Below are positions 15,852 to 24,722 of a DNA stretch of 64,000 bases, piece by piece. The DNA comes from JAAFIP01 sp963775085 (GTDB taxonomy: Bacteria > Pseudomonadota > Gammaproteobacteria > Burkholderiales > Burkholderiaceae_C). Positions within the stretch are counted from its first letter, which is position 1. The number at the start of each line of letters is the position of its first letter. Under the pieces are notes generated by a model. That model saw only the letters and a list, made by a program, of their open reading frames with translations, had not been told where the DNA came from and did no database searches. The position numbers and the translations under genes were made by a program. The DNA lies in NCBI GenBank assembly GCA_963775085.1, contig CAVZHO010000003.1, positions 124,001-188,000 on the forward strand. Direction: 5' to 3'.

Positions 15852-17099
15852 ATGGACCAGAGTGCCACTTTGCTGATGGGTTTGGCCTTGGCCTTGGGCT
15901 GCGGTTTGCTCATCGGCATTGAGCGTGAGCGGCGCAAGGGCACCGGGCCGCAGCGGCAGTTTGCCGGGGTGCGGACCTTTGCGTTGACGGCGCTGCTGGG
16001 GGCGGGCACACAGGCGCTAGAGCAGCCCCTGTTGCTGTTTGCGGCAGGCTTGTTGGTGGCGGGCCTGGGTGTGGTGTCGTCTTGGCGCGACCGCTCTGAC
16101 GACCCCGGCGTGACGACGGAGGTGGCGTTGTTTGTCACTTTCCTGTTGGGGGTAATGTCGCTGCAAGCGCCAGTGGTGGCTGCTGCTGGCGCGGTGGTGG
16201 TGTCGGGGCTGTTGGCCGCACGCACTGCCGTGCAACGCTTTTCTACCCAAACCCTGACGGAGCGCGAATTTCGCAGCGCATTGGTATTGGCCGCAGCAGC
16301 GCTGATTATTTTGCCACTCACGCCGGATCGCGCCATCGCCTGGTTGGGCGGCGTGAACCCCTACATGGTGTGGCGACTGGTGGTCGTGATGATGCTGTTG
16401 CAGTCGGCGGGGCATATTGCGTTGCGTTTGGCGGGGCCTCGTATGGGCTTGGCGCTGTCTGGTTTGGCCTCAGGCTTTGTATCGAGCACGGCGACGGTGG
16501 CAGCCATGGGTGCGTTGGCGCGGCAGCAACCCGGCGTGACCATGGCTTGCGTCTGCGGGGCATTGCTGTCCACTGTCGCTACCTCATTGCAGATCGGGTT
16601 GATCAGCTTGGTGATCCAACCCGGGTTATTGCACGGCCTGGTGCCGTCGTTGGCCTGTGCGTTGCTCGCCTCGTTGTTGGTGAGTGGCCTGGCATTTCGG
16701 CGCAGCGATACCCAGAGCGAACCGATAGCCCATCGCGATGCTTTCAGCGTTTGGCAGTCGGTGGTGCTTGCGCTGCTGCTCTCCGGGTTGACGGCGCTGG
16801 TGGGCTGGGCGCAAACCGCCTATGGGCAGACGGCTATTTTTGCTGCGACCGGTTTGGCGGCACTGGCCGACGCGCATGCCGCGGTAGCGGCCGTGATGTC
16901 GCTGGCAGCGAAGGACGCCAGTCAAACCAGCTTGGTGCTACCAGCAGTACTGCTGGCCTTTACGACCAATTCGCTCAGCAAGATCGTGGCCGCTTACAGC
17001 GCTGGCGGGGTGCGCTATGGCAATCTGACAACCAGCGGCCTGGTGACGGTCGCCGTCGCCGTGTGGTTGCCTTGGGGATGGTCTAGATCGATGGGCTAG
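15852..17099 (+). CDS. MgtC/SapB-DUF4010 family membrane protein
   Basis: 415 residues with about 12 hydrophobic segments. The N-terminal GCGLLIGIERERRKG matches the MgtC/SapB signature, and the C-terminal half matches DUF4010 (segments around GLASGFVSSTATVAAMG). Family members are linked to magnesium or metal homeostasis, but the transported species of this two-part form is not established. It sits between a peptidase gene and a convergent metallo-hydrolase gene, with no obvious operon partner. Confidence 0.82.
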   Translation: MDQSATLLMGLALALGCGLLIGIERERRKGTGPQRQFAGVRTFALTALLGAGTQALEQPLLLFAAGLLVAGLGVVSSWRDRSDDPGVTTEVALFVTFLLGVMSLQAPVVAAAGAVVVSGLLAARTAVQRFSTQTLTEREFRSALVLAAAALIILPLTPDRAIAWLGGVNPYMVWRLVVVMMLLQSAGHIALRLAGPRMGLALSGLASGFVSSTATVAAMGALARQQPGVTMACVCGALLSTVATSLQIGLISLVIQPGLLHGLVPSLACALLASLLVSGLAFRRSDTQSEPIAHRDAFSVWQSVVLALLLSGLTALVGWAQTAYGQTAIFAATGLAALADAHAAVAAVMSLAAKDASQTSLVLPAVLLAFTTNSLSKIVAAYSAGGVRYGNLTTSGLVTVAVAVWLPWGWSRSMG

Positions 17100-17113
17100 C
17101 AGCGCAAACACGG

Positions 17114-18205
17114 TTAAACCACACTGAATCGGTAGACACCATCGGTATCCATCAGGCGCGTCAGCTTGCCCTCAAACCACAGCGCATGCAAATGCGCCAC
17201 CGCCTCGCCCATGGCAAAGGTCATCTGGTGCAAGTCGAGTTCGCGTTTGAACATGATGGGTACGATGTCGGCTCCGCTGGTCGGCTTCTCACTGCACGCG
17301 TGCATCACCTCGGCCAGGCGGTCGGCATGGTGGTTATGCAACTGGGCGATGCGCTGGTGCATGCCGGTAAAGGGCTTGCCATGCGAGGGCAGCACCAGGG
17401 TGTTGGCAGGTAGTTGAAGATATTTATTGATGGAGCTTAAAAACTGCCGCAGCGGGTCGCCTTCGGGTTCCAGGTCAAATACGCTCACATTGGTGCTGAT
17501 GCGGGGCAGCACCATGTCGCCGCTGATCAAGGTGTTGATCTCAGCGCAATGCAATGCAATGTGCTCGGGCGCATGCCCATAGCCGCTGATGCAGCGCCAG
17601 TCTCTGCCGCCAATGCGGATGGTGTCGCCGTCCATCATGCGGCGGTAGCTGGGCGGCACGGCGGGGACCAGGCCGCTGTAGTAGCCGGTGCGAGCCTTGA
17701 GCTTGGCAATGGAGTCCGCGTCGGTCAGCCCGTGTGATGCATAAAAATCAGCCGTGGCCTGGCCACCAAAATTGGTGGCGTTGCTGCTGGCATTGCGCGC
17801 GGCACTGTAGTCGGTGCCACTGATCCACAGGCGCACTTTCCAGGTATCGCAAATCCAGTGCGCCAGGCCAATATGGTCGGGGTGCATATGGGTGCAAATC
17901 ACGCGCAGAATGGGCAGGCCTTGCAACTGGGTGTCAAAAATTTGCTGCCACTGCGCGCGGCTCTCGGGCTTGTCGATGCAGCAGTCCACCACGGTCCAGC
18001 CCTCTACTTTCCCATTCTCGCCGTCGATGCAGTCGCGCAACAGCCACAGGTTGATGTGGTTCAGCGCAAAGGGCAGGCCCATGCGGATCCAGCGCACGCC
18101 GGGCGCTACATCCAGGAGGTGGCCAAAATCGGGCAGCGTGTCCCCTAGCGGATAGGTCAGTTCGTGTTCCAGGCTGTTCATGTAGAGGGAGAAATGATGG
18201 GGCAA
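17114..18205 (-). CDS. MBL-fold metallo-hydrolase
   Basis: 363 residues. The metallo-beta-lactamase motif HxHxDH is seen in CTHMHPDHIGLAHW, with further metal ligands in SGYGHAPEHIALHC and ISGDMVLPRIS. The C-terminal helical part resembles the winged-helix tail of LACTB2-type hydrolases. The promoter region is shared with the divergent liuR gene and contains a LiuR-type palindrome, so this hydrolase may belong to the same regulon. A thioester or acyl-CoA-derived substrate is an inference only. Confidence 0.85.
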   Translation of the reverse strand: MPHHFSLYMNSLEHELTYPLGDTLPDFGHLLDVAPGVRWIRMGLPFALNHINLWLLRDCIDGENGKVEGWTVVDCCIDKPESRAQWQQIFDTQLQGLPILRVICTHMHPDHIGLAHWICDTWKVRLWISGTDYSAARNASSNATNFGGQATADFYASHGLTDADSIAKLKARTGYYSGLVPAVPPSYRRMMDGDTIRIGGRDWRCISGYGHAPEHIALHCAEINTLISGDMVLPRISTNVSVFDLEPEGDPLRQFLSSINKYLQLPANTLVLPSHGKPFTGMHQRIAQLHNHHADRLAEVMHACSEKPTSGADIVPIMFKRELDLHQMTFAMGEAVAHLHALWFEGKLTRLMDTDGVYRFSVV

Positions 18206-18227
18206 TGGGTCGTAATTGGCGCTATAG

Positions 18228-18249
18228 TTGACGTTTACGTAAACGTCAA
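18228..18249. promoter_or_regulatory. LiuR-type operator 1 (perfect 22-bp palindrome)
   Basis: TTGACGTTTAC followed by its exact complement. It lies between the divergent MBL gene and liuR. An identical 22-mer recurs at 30843-30864 before liuB. MerR-family LiuR regulators of branched-chain amino acid catabolism bind palindromes of this type. Confidence 0.85.
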
Positions 18250-18321
18250 TTCAAGTGGGCATTGTAGAGCGTGGGCTTGGGCGCGCATGTCACCTTGGGT
18301 TTTCTCCACATGGGCAGTACG

Positions 18322-18735
18322 ATGGGCAGCAGTTACAGCATTAGCGATTTGGCCAAAGAGTTTGACCTGACCACCCGCGCCATGCGCTTTTATGAAGACA
18401 TGGGCCTACTCACTCCGGGGCGCAGTGGCCCCGGCGGGCGCAACCGGGTGTACAGCGCCCGCGACCGCACCCGTTTGAAACTCACGCTGCGGGCCAAGCG
18501 CCTTGGTCTGTCGCTGACGGAGGCCAGGGAGCTGATCGACATGTACGACAGCCCGCGCGACACCGTGCCGCAACTCAAAAAATTCCTCACTGTGCTGGCC
18601 GCGCACCGCGTGGAGCTTGAGGAGCAACTGGCCGAGCTGCAAGCCAACCTGGACGAAGTGAAAGAGCACGAAAAAGAGGCCAGGGCACTGCTGGCCAAAA
18701 GCGACAAACCCCTTGCCAAGAAGGCCACCCAATGA
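18322..18735 (+). CDS. liuR: MerR-family transcriptional regulator, LiuR type
   Basis: 137 residues from ATG 18322; ATG 18310 is an alternative. The N-terminal MerR helix-turn-helix reads YSISDLAKEFDLTTRAMRFY. It is followed by a wing with RVYSARDRTRLK and a C-terminal coiled coil ending in a charged tail. No metal-binding cysteines are present, which fits the acyl-CoA-responsive LiuR branch. It overlaps the thioesterase gene by 4 bp (ATGA) and is followed by liuA. The palindrome 60-80 bp upstream suggests autoregulation. Confidence 0.88.
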   Translation: MGSSYSISDLAKEFDLTTRAMRFYEDMGLLTPGRSGPGGRNRVYSARDRTRLKLTLRAKRLGLSLTEARELIDMYDSPRDTVPQLKKFLTVLAAHRVELEEQLAELQANLDEVKEHEKEARALLAKSDKPLAKKATQ

Positions 18736-19160
18736 GTGATGCCATTTACCAGCGCGTGCACACCAGCTTTGTGCGCCAGGGCATGATGCAACACTTGGGC
18801 GTGCGCCTGGTGCGCGCCGAGAAAGGCGAGGTAGAGTTTGCCCTGCCCATGAGCGATAAGGTTACCCAGCAGCAGGGCGCATTCCACGGCGGGGCCTTGG
18901 GCGCGCTGGCCGACATTTGCTGCGGCTACGCCGCGCTCAGCGTGGCACCCGAGGGCATGGAGGTGACGACGGTGGAATACAAAATCAACTTTGTAGCTGC
19001 GGCTGTGGGGCAAGAAGTGGTGTGCGTCGGCAAGGTGGTCAAAGCCGGGCGTACGCTCACTATCACCCACGCCGAACTTTTTGATGTGCGGGACGGTGTG
19101 CGCAAGCTGTGTGGGCTGATGCAGGCGACGATGATTGCGGTGGAGAAAAAATATGCATGA
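18732..19160 (+). CDS. PaaI-family hotdog thioesterase
   Basis: 142 residues. The hotdog-fold signature GAFHGGALGALADICCGYAA contains the active-site region of the PaaI/YdiI branch. It hydrolyses small acyl-CoA thioesters in the cytoplasm. Placed between liuR and liuA, it may relieve the accumulation of branched-chain acyl-CoA. That role is inferred from context. Confidence 0.85.
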   Translation: MSDAIYQRVHTSFVRQGMMQHLGVRLVRAEKGEVEFALPMSDKVTQQQGAFHGGALGALADICCGYAALSVAPEGMEVTTVEYKINFVAAAVGQEVVCVGKVVKAGRTLTITHAELFDVRDGVRKLCGLMQATMIAVEKKYA

Positions 19161-19179
19161 CATGCGAGAAACAGATCCG

Positions 19180-19198
19180 TTTCGACTGAGCTTGTCGA
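19180..19198. repeat. TTCGACTGAGCTTGTCGAA short inverted repeat
   Basis: Six-base arms TTCGAC and GTCGAA around TGAGCTT, between the thioesterase and liuA. Very similar 19-mers recur widely in bacterial genomes as intergenic repeats; only one copy was seen here. Confidence 0.5.
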
Positions 19199-19217
19199 AG
19201 TCTTCTTGGAGTAACAA

Positions 19218-20396
19218 ATGAACCTACCCGGCCTCAATTTCCAACTCGGCGAAGACATTGACGCACTGCGCGACGCGGTGCGCGACTTTGCGCAGACCGA
19301 GATTGCGCCGCGTGCGGTCGAGATCGACAAGACAGACCAATTCCCCATGGACCTGTGGCGCAAGATGGGTAGCCTGGGCGTGCTGGGCATCACCGTGGGT
19401 GAGGAGTACGGCGGCGCAGGCATGGGCTACCTGGCGCACATGATCGCCATGGAAGAAATCTCGCGCGCCTCGGCCAGCGTGGGCCTGAGTTACGGCGCGC
19501 ACAGCAACCTGTGCGTCAACCAGCTCAAGCGCAACGGCAGCGAGGCGCAAAAGCAAAAGTACCTGCCCAAGCTGATCAGCGGCGAACATGTGGGCGCACT
19601 GGCCATGAGCGAGCCCAATGCGGGCAGCGATGTGATCAGCATGAAGCTGAAAGCCGAAGACAAAGGCGGCTACTACCTGCTGAACGGTACCAAGATGTGG
19701 ATCACCAATGGCCCTGATGCCGACACCATGGTCGTCTACGCCAAGACGGAACCCGAGCTGGGTGCGCGTGGAGTCACCGCCTTTATCGTAGAAAAAGGCA
19801 TGAAAGGCTTTAGCACCGCGCAAAAGCTCGACAAGCTGGGTATGCGCGGCAGCCACACGGGAGAGATGCTGTTTAACAACGTCGAAGTGCCCGCGCAAAA
19901 CATCCTAGGCGCATTCAACGGTGGAGCCAAAGTGCTGATGAGCGGCCTGGACTACGAGCGCGCCGTGCTGGCCGCCGGGCCCATTGGCATCATGCAAGCG
20001 GTGATGGACAACGTAATTCCCTACACGCACGACCGCAAGCAGTTTGGCCAGAGCATCGGCGAGTTTCAGTTGATACAAGGCAAGGTGGCCGACATGTACA
20101 CCGTGCTGCAAGCGGGCCGTGCCTTTTGCTACACCGTCGGCAAAAACCTGGACATGCTGGGCACCGAACACGTGCGTCAGGTGCGCAAAGACTGCGCCAG
20201 CGTCATCCTATGGTGCGCAGAGAAGGCGACGTGGATGGCCGGCGAGGGCATCCAGATATTTGGCGGCAATGGCTATATCAACGACTACCCATTGGGTCGC
20301 CTGTGGCGCGATGCCAAGCTGTATGAAATTGGTGCGGGCACCAGCGAAATACGGCGTATGCTGATTGGACGAGAATTGTTTGCGGAGACCGCGTGA
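19218..20396 (+). CDS. liuA: Isovaleryl-CoA dehydrogenase
   Basis: 392 residues, FAD-dependent acyl-CoA dehydrogenase family. It oxidises isovaleryl-CoA to 3-methylcrotonyl-CoA in leucine breakdown. Diagnostic stretches are GALAMSEPNAGSDVISMKL, GTKMWITNGPDADT, GLDYERAVLAAGP and the C-terminal QIFGGNGYINDYPLGRLWRD with TSEIRRMLIGREL. Its position behind liuR supports the substrate assignment over other acyl-CoA dehydrogenases. It overlaps the next gene by one base (TGATG). Confidence 0.92.
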   Translation: MNLPGLNFQLGEDIDALRDAVRDFAQTEIAPRAVEIDKTDQFPMDLWRKMGSLGVLGITVGEEYGGAGMGYLAHMIAMEEISRASASVGLSYGAHSNLCVNQLKRNGSEAQKQKYLPKLISGEHVGALAMSEPNAGSDVISMKLKAEDKGGYYLLNGTKMWITNGPDADTMVVYAKTEPELGARGVTAFIVEKGMKGFSTAQKLDKLGMRGSHTGEMLFNNVEVPAQNILGAFNGGAKVLMSGLDYERAVLAAGPIGIMQAVMDNVIPYTHDRKQFGQSIGEFQLIQGKVADMYTVLQAGRAFCYTVGKNLDMLGTEHVRQVRKDCASVILWCAEKATWMAGEGIQIFGGNGYINDYPLGRLWRDAKLYEIGAGTSEIRRMLIGRELFAETA

Positions 20397-21049
20397 TGCC
20401 CTTGAATGACCTCTTAGCCCACAACCGCGCCTGGGCCGCGCAAATGGTGCGCGAGCGGCCTGGTTTTTTTACCGGCCTGTCGCAGCAGCAAAACCCCAAA
20501 TACATGTGGATCGGCTGCAGCGACTCGCGCGTGCCTGCCAACCAGATCACCGGGCTGGAGCCCGGCGAAGTGTTTGTGCACCGCAACGTGGCCAACGTGA
20601 TGGTGCATACCGACCTGAATGCCCTGAGCGCCGTGCAGTATGCGGTGGACATGCTGAAGGTAGAGCATGTCATCGTCGTCGGTCACTACGGCTGCGGTGG
20701 CGTGCAGGCGGCGCTGTCCAACGCCCGCATTGGCCTGGCCGACAATTGGATACGCCATGTGCAGGACGTGCGCGATAAGCACCAGGCCGCGCTCAATGCC
20801 GCACCCGCCCGGCAGCGCCTGGACATGCTGTGCGAACTTAACGTCATCGAGCAGGTGGTCAACGTCTGCCACAGCACCGTGCTCAAAGACGCCTGGCATC
20901 GTGGCCACCCCATCACCGTGCATGGCTGGATCTACGGCGTGCACGACGGTCTGCTGGTGGACTTGCAGGTGGGTACCGGATCGCTTGCAGAGCTGGAGGC
21001 ACTGCACGAAGCTGCTATTGCTCAGGTTTTTGCTAAAAATAGGCCATAG
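20396..21049 (+). CDS. can: Beta-class carbonic anhydrase
   Basis: 217 residues from the ATG that overlaps the liuA stop. The zinc ligands are visible in IGCSDSRVPANQI (Cys, Asp-Arg dyad) and VVGHYGCGGVQAAL (His, Cys). It interconverts CO2 and bicarbonate in the cytoplasm. Tight coupling to liuA suggests that it feeds bicarbonate to the biotin-dependent methylcrotonyl-CoA carboxylase of the same pathway. Confidence 0.95.
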   Translation: MPLNDLLAHNRAWAAQMVRERPGFFTGLSQQQNPKYMWIGCSDSRVPANQITGLEPGEVFVHRNVANVMVHTDLNALSAVQYAVDMLKVEHVIVVGHYGCGGVQAALSNARIGLADNWIRHVQDVRDKHQAALNAAPARQRLDMLCELNVIEQVVNVCHSTVLKDAWHRGHPITVHGWIYGVHDGLLVDLQVGTGSLAELEALHEAAIAQVFAKNRP

Positions 21050-21092
21050 TCCTTGTCGATAGGACATATATAGCTACATAATTTATAGCATT
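21032..21092 (-). repeat. Dispersed repeat copy between can and aceK
   Basis: CATAGTCCTTGTCGATAGGA, then CATATATAGCTACATAATTT and ATAGCATTTA. Minus orientation. It covers the last can codons and the whole gap to the aceK ATG. Confidence 0.75.
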
Positions 21093-21093
21093 T

Positions 21094-22947
21094 ATGTTCC
21101 CCCAGCGCCTGGACTCCACGCTCGCCTACGACATCGCCAAAGCGATGATGGATGGCTTTAACCGGCATTACCGGCTGTTTCGCACCGAGTCGGCCCGCGC
21201 CAAGCACCGCTTTGAAACGCAGGATTGGCATGGGCAGCAGCGGGCGCAGCGTGAGCGCATAGAGTTTTACGACCTGCGGGTGAAAGAATGCGTGATGCGG
21301 CTGGAGAAAGAGTTCAAGGCCGGGGCCCAGCCGATGGACGTTTGGCAGCAGATCAAGCTGCACTATATCGGCCTCTTGGTAGACCACCACCAGCCCGAGC
21401 TGGCGGAGACATTTTTTAACTCGGTGACGACGAAGATTTTGCACCGCACGCATTTTCACAACAGCTTTATCTTTGTCCGGCCAGCGGTCAGCACCGAGTA
21501 CATCGAGAACGATGAACCCGCCGCCACGCCGACCTACCGTGCCTACTATCCCACCCGCGAGAGCCTGCACGCCACGATTGTGCAGGCGATAGATAATTTC
21601 CACTTGCAAAAACCATTTGAAGATGTGCAGCGTGACGCGGGTTTTGTGTTGACGGCGATGGACGCGCAGATGGGCGACATGACGCTGCGGGCGAACTTTC
21701 AAATCCAGGTGTTAAGCGCGCTGTTCTACCGCAATAAGGGGGCCTACGCCCTGGGCAAGATCATCAACGGCTTTAACGAGGTGCCTTTTGCGCTGCCGAT
21801 TTTGCATACGGCAGACGGAAAGCTCGTCATTGATGCCGCGCTGTTTGGCGAGGACGATTTGCTGATTCTGTTCAGCTTTGCACGCGCCTACTTTATGGTG
21901 GACATGGAAGTGCCGTCGGCGTATGTGCAGTTTTTGCGCAGCATGATGCCGCACAAGCCGCGTGCCGAGATTTACAACGCACTGGGCCTGGCCAAGCAGG
22001 GCAAGACGCTGTTTTACCGCGACTTTTTGTACCACCTGCGCCATAGCTCCGACAAGTTTCGCATCGCCCCCGGCATCAAGGGCATGGTGATGCTGGTGTT
22101 TGATCTGCCCAGTTTCCCCTATGTCTTCAAGCTGATCAAAGACTATTACCCGCCGCAAAAAGACACCAGCCGCGAGCAGATCAAGGGCAAGTATCTGCTG
22201 GTCAAGCAGCACGACCGCGTGGGCCGCATGGCCGACACCCTGGAGTACAGCGAGGTGGCCTTTCCGCGCGCGCGTTTTGACGACGCGCTGATTGCCGAGA
22301 TCGAAAAGTTCGCGCCCAGCCAATTGGAGATCAGCGACCGCGATGGTGATGGCCAGGCCGAGGTGATCATCAAGCACCTGTACATCGAGCGGCGCATGAT
22401 CCCGCTGAACATCTATTTACAAGAGGCCTTTGATCAGGGGCTGGAGAACGCCAAGCCGCGCGAGCAGATGGAAAAAGCCGTTATCGAATACGGCAACGCC
22501 ATCAAAGACCTGGTACGCGCCAACATCTTCCCCGGCGACATGCTGTGGAAAAACTTTGGCGTCACGCGCCACGGCAAGGTGGTGTTCTACGACTACGACG
22601 AGATCGAATACATCACCGACTGCAAGTTTCGCAAAGTGCCTGAGCCGCGCAATGAAGAAGACGAGATGAGCGGCGAGGTGTGGTACAGCGTGGGGCCCAA
22701 GGATGTGTTTCCGGAAACCTTTGGGCCGTTTTTATTGGGCAATACGGCGGTGCGCGAAGTGTTTATGAAGCACCATGCCGATTTGCTGGAGGCCAGCTTT
22801 TGGCAAAACCATAAGGAAAGCATCCAGGCGGGGTATGTTCATGATGTGTTTCCATATGAGCTGGAAAAACGCTTTATCAACAAAAACGCAGAAAATATCA
22901 CTAAAAATGTGCGTGAGCAGCTTTCAAATCAGGAGCGCTCAGCATGA
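21094..22947 (+). CDS. aceK: Isocitrate dehydrogenase kinase/phosphatase
   Basis: 617 residues, the usual AceK size. The N-terminal regulatory half is followed by a protein-kinase-like fold. Segments such as APGIKGMVMLVFDLPSFPYV, VGRMADTLEYSEVAFPR and GKVVFYDYDEIEYITDCKFR are family-typical. It phosphorylates and dephosphorylates isocitrate dehydrogenase, opening the glyoxylate shunt when carbon enters as acetyl-CoA. That fits its place beside a leucine-degradation operon that yields acetyl-CoA. The stop overlaps the next ATG (ATGA). Confidence 0.97.
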   Translation: MFPQRLDSTLAYDIAKAMMDGFNRHYRLFRTESARAKHRFETQDWHGQQRAQRERIEFYDLRVKECVMRLEKEFKAGAQPMDVWQQIKLHYIGLLVDHHQPELAETFFNSVTTKILHRTHFHNSFIFVRPAVSTEYIENDEPAATPTYRAYYPTRESLHATIVQAIDNFHLQKPFEDVQRDAGFVLTAMDAQMGDMTLRANFQIQVLSALFYRNKGAYALGKIINGFNEVPFALPILHTADGKLVIDAALFGEDDLLILFSFARAYFMVDMEVPSAYVQFLRSMMPHKPRAEIYNALGLAKQGKTLFYRDFLYHLRHSSDKFRIAPGIKGMVMLVFDLPSFPYVFKLIKDYYPPQKDTSREQIKGKYLLVKQHDRVGRMADTLEYSEVAFPRARFDDALIAEIEKFAPSQLEISDRDGDGQAEVIIKHLYIERRMIPLNIYLQEAFDQGLENAKPREQMEKAVIEYGNAIKDLVRANIFPGDMLWKNFGVTRHGKVVFYDYDEIEYITDCKFRKVPEPRNEEDEMSGEVWYSVGPKDVFPETFGPFLLGNTAVREVFMKHHADLLEASFWQNHKESIQAGYVHDVFPYELEKRFINKNAENITKNVREQLSNQERSA

Positions 22948-23435
22948 TCTCGCGGGACGCCTGGGAGCTATGGAGCTTTATTGTCACGGCGCTGGGCCTG
23001 CCGGTGGCCATCATCATTTTTATGTGGCAGCAGCGCAAGGAGCGGGAGAACGAAGACGAGGAAGGCTACCAGCTGCTGTCCAATGCGTACAACGATTTTT
23101 TAAAGGTGGTGCTGGCCCATCCCGACCTGCAACTGCGCAGCAATGCAGCGCTGCCCAACGCCACGCCCGAGCAGATCGAGCGTATGCTGGTGATTTTTGA
23201 TATGCTGATCTCGCTGTTTGAGCGCGCCTACCTGGTGGCCTACAAGCCCAAGATGAGCGACGAAGAGCGCCGCCGTTGGAACAGCTGGGACGACTACATG
23301 CGCGAGTGGTGCCGCCGCGACGATTTCCACAGCGCGCTGCCCTTGCTGCTGCGCGGCGAAGACCCTGATTTCCAGGTCTATATTCGCCGCGTGGCTGGCG
23401 AGGAGCGCGGTAGTTTGGTTCAATCTGCATCGTGA
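22944..23435 (+). CDS. Conserved hypothetical single-pass membrane protein
   Basis: 163 residues. One N-terminal membrane helix (about 12-28, IVTALGLPVAIIIFMW) is followed by a charged, mostly helical cytoplasmic domain rich in Trp and Arg (RRRWNSWDDYMREWCRR). It overlaps aceK by 4 bp, so it is translationally coupled. I do not recognise the family. A membrane-tethered partner or regulator of central metabolism is possible but unsupported beyond context. Confidence 0.7.
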   Translation: MISRDAWELWSFIVTALGLPVAIIIFMWQQRKERENEDEEGYQLLSNAYNDFLKVVLAHPDLQLRSNAALPNATPEQIERMLVIFDMLISLFERAYLVAYKPKMSDEERRRWNSWDDYMREWCRRDDFHSALPLLLRGEDPDFQVYIRRVAGEERGSLVQSAS

Positions 23436-23480
23436 CACGGCACCGGTTTACATTTCACAGTTTTTTCAAGGAGTTTAAAA

Positions 23481-24662
23481 ATGAACGATCCTATCGTTAT
23501 CGTCAGCGCCGCCCGCACCCCCATGGGGGCTTTTATGGGCGATTTCGCAAGCCTGTCCGCCCATGACCTGGGCGGCGCAGCCATCAAGGCGGCCGTGCAG
23601 CGCGCCGGTATATCACCCGACGTGGTGAATGAAGTACTGTTTGGCAACTGCCTGATGGCAGGCCAGGGCCAGGCCCCGGCGCGCCAGGCGGGGTTCAAGG
23701 GCGGCCTGCCCAAGAGCGCAGGCGCGGTCACTTTAAGCAAAATGTGCGGCAGCGGCATGCGCGCCGCCATGTTTGCCCACGACATGCTGGCCGTGGGCAG
23801 CGCCGACGTGATCGTAGCGGGCGGCATGGAGAGCATGACCAACGCGCCCCACCTGCTGCCCAAGGGCCGCAGCGGCATCCGCATCGGGCATGACCGCATT
23901 TTTGACCACATGATGCTGGACGGCCTGGAGGATGCCTACGAGGCCGGCCGCTCGATGGGCACCTTTGGAGAGGAATGCGCGGCCAAATACGAATTCAGCC
24001 GAGAAGCACAGGACAAATTCGCCATAGCCAGCGTAGAGCGAGCGCAGATAGCTACCAAATCGGGAGCGTTTGCCGCCGAGATCACGCCTGTCACGGTCAA
24101 GAGCCGCAGCGGCGAGGTGGTGGTCAGCATCGACGAAGGCCCGGCCAAGGCGCGGCTGGACAAGATTGCCACGCTGAAACCCGCATTTAAGAAAGACGGC
24201 ACCATCACGGCGGCCTCCAGCTCGTCCATCAACGACGGTGCCGCCGCACTGGTGATGATGCGCGCCAGCACCGCCGAAAAGCTCGGCTGCAAGCCACTGG
24301 CGCGCATCGTCAGCCACGCCGTGCACGCGCAGGAGCCCAACTGGTTCACCACCGCCCCCGTGGGCGCCACGCAAAAGGCGCTGACCAAAGCCGGTTGGAG
24401 CGTGCGCGATGTGGATCTGTGGGAAGTGAACGAGGCGTTTGCCGTGGTACCGATGGCCTTGATGACGGAGCTGAAAGTCAGCCACGAGATTCTGAACGTC
24501 AACGGCGGTGCCTGCGCCCTGGGCCACCCCATCGGTGCCAGCGGTGCGCGCATCATGGTCACCCTGATGCATGCGCTGAAGGCACGCGGCCTCAAAAAAG
24601 GCCTGGCCACGCTGTGCATTGGCGGCGGCGAGGGCACTGCGGTGGCGCTGGAGATGCTGTAA
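23481..24662 (+). CDS. Acetyl-CoA C-acetyltransferase (thiolase)
   Basis: 393 residues, thiolase family. The acylated cysteine is in LSKMCGSGMRAAM. The C-terminal active-site motifs are NVNGGACALGHPIGASGAR and CIGGGEGTAVAL. It condenses two acetyl-CoA or cleaves acetoacetyl-CoA, a final step for ketogenic carbon such as leucine's acetoacetate. A GGAG ribosome-binding site precedes the ATG. There is a 45-bp gap after the membrane-protein gene, with no terminator seen. Confidence 0.93.
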   Translation: MNDPIVIVSAARTPMGAFMGDFASLSAHDLGGAAIKAAVQRAGISPDVVNEVLFGNCLMAGQGQAPARQAGFKGGLPKSAGAVTLSKMCGSGMRAAMFAHDMLAVGSADVIVAGGMESMTNAPHLLPKGRSGIRIGHDRIFDHMMLDGLEDAYEAGRSMGTFGEECAAKYEFSREAQDKFAIASVERAQIATKSGAFAAEITPVTVKSRSGEVVVSIDEGPAKARLDKIATLKPAFKKDGTITAASSSSINDGAAALVMMRASTAEKLGCKPLARIVSHAVHAQEPNWFTTAPVGATQKALTKAGWSVRDVDLWEVNEAFAVVPMALMTELKVSHEILNVNGGACALGHPIGASGARIMVTLMHALKARGLKKGLATLCIGGGEGTAVALEML

Positions 24663-24663
24663 G

Positions 24664-24716
24664 CACTATATATTTAATAGCTACTTATGCCCTGGCGACA
24701 AGGACTAGAGGGCTAA
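24664..24716 (+). repeat. Dispersed repeat copy between thiolase and SDR genes
   Basis: ATATTTAATAGCTACTTATG, then CCCTGGCGACAAGGACTAGA and GGGCTAAAA. A near-complete plus-orientation copy filling the intergenic gap. Confidence 0.85.
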
Positions 24717-24722
24717 AACACC

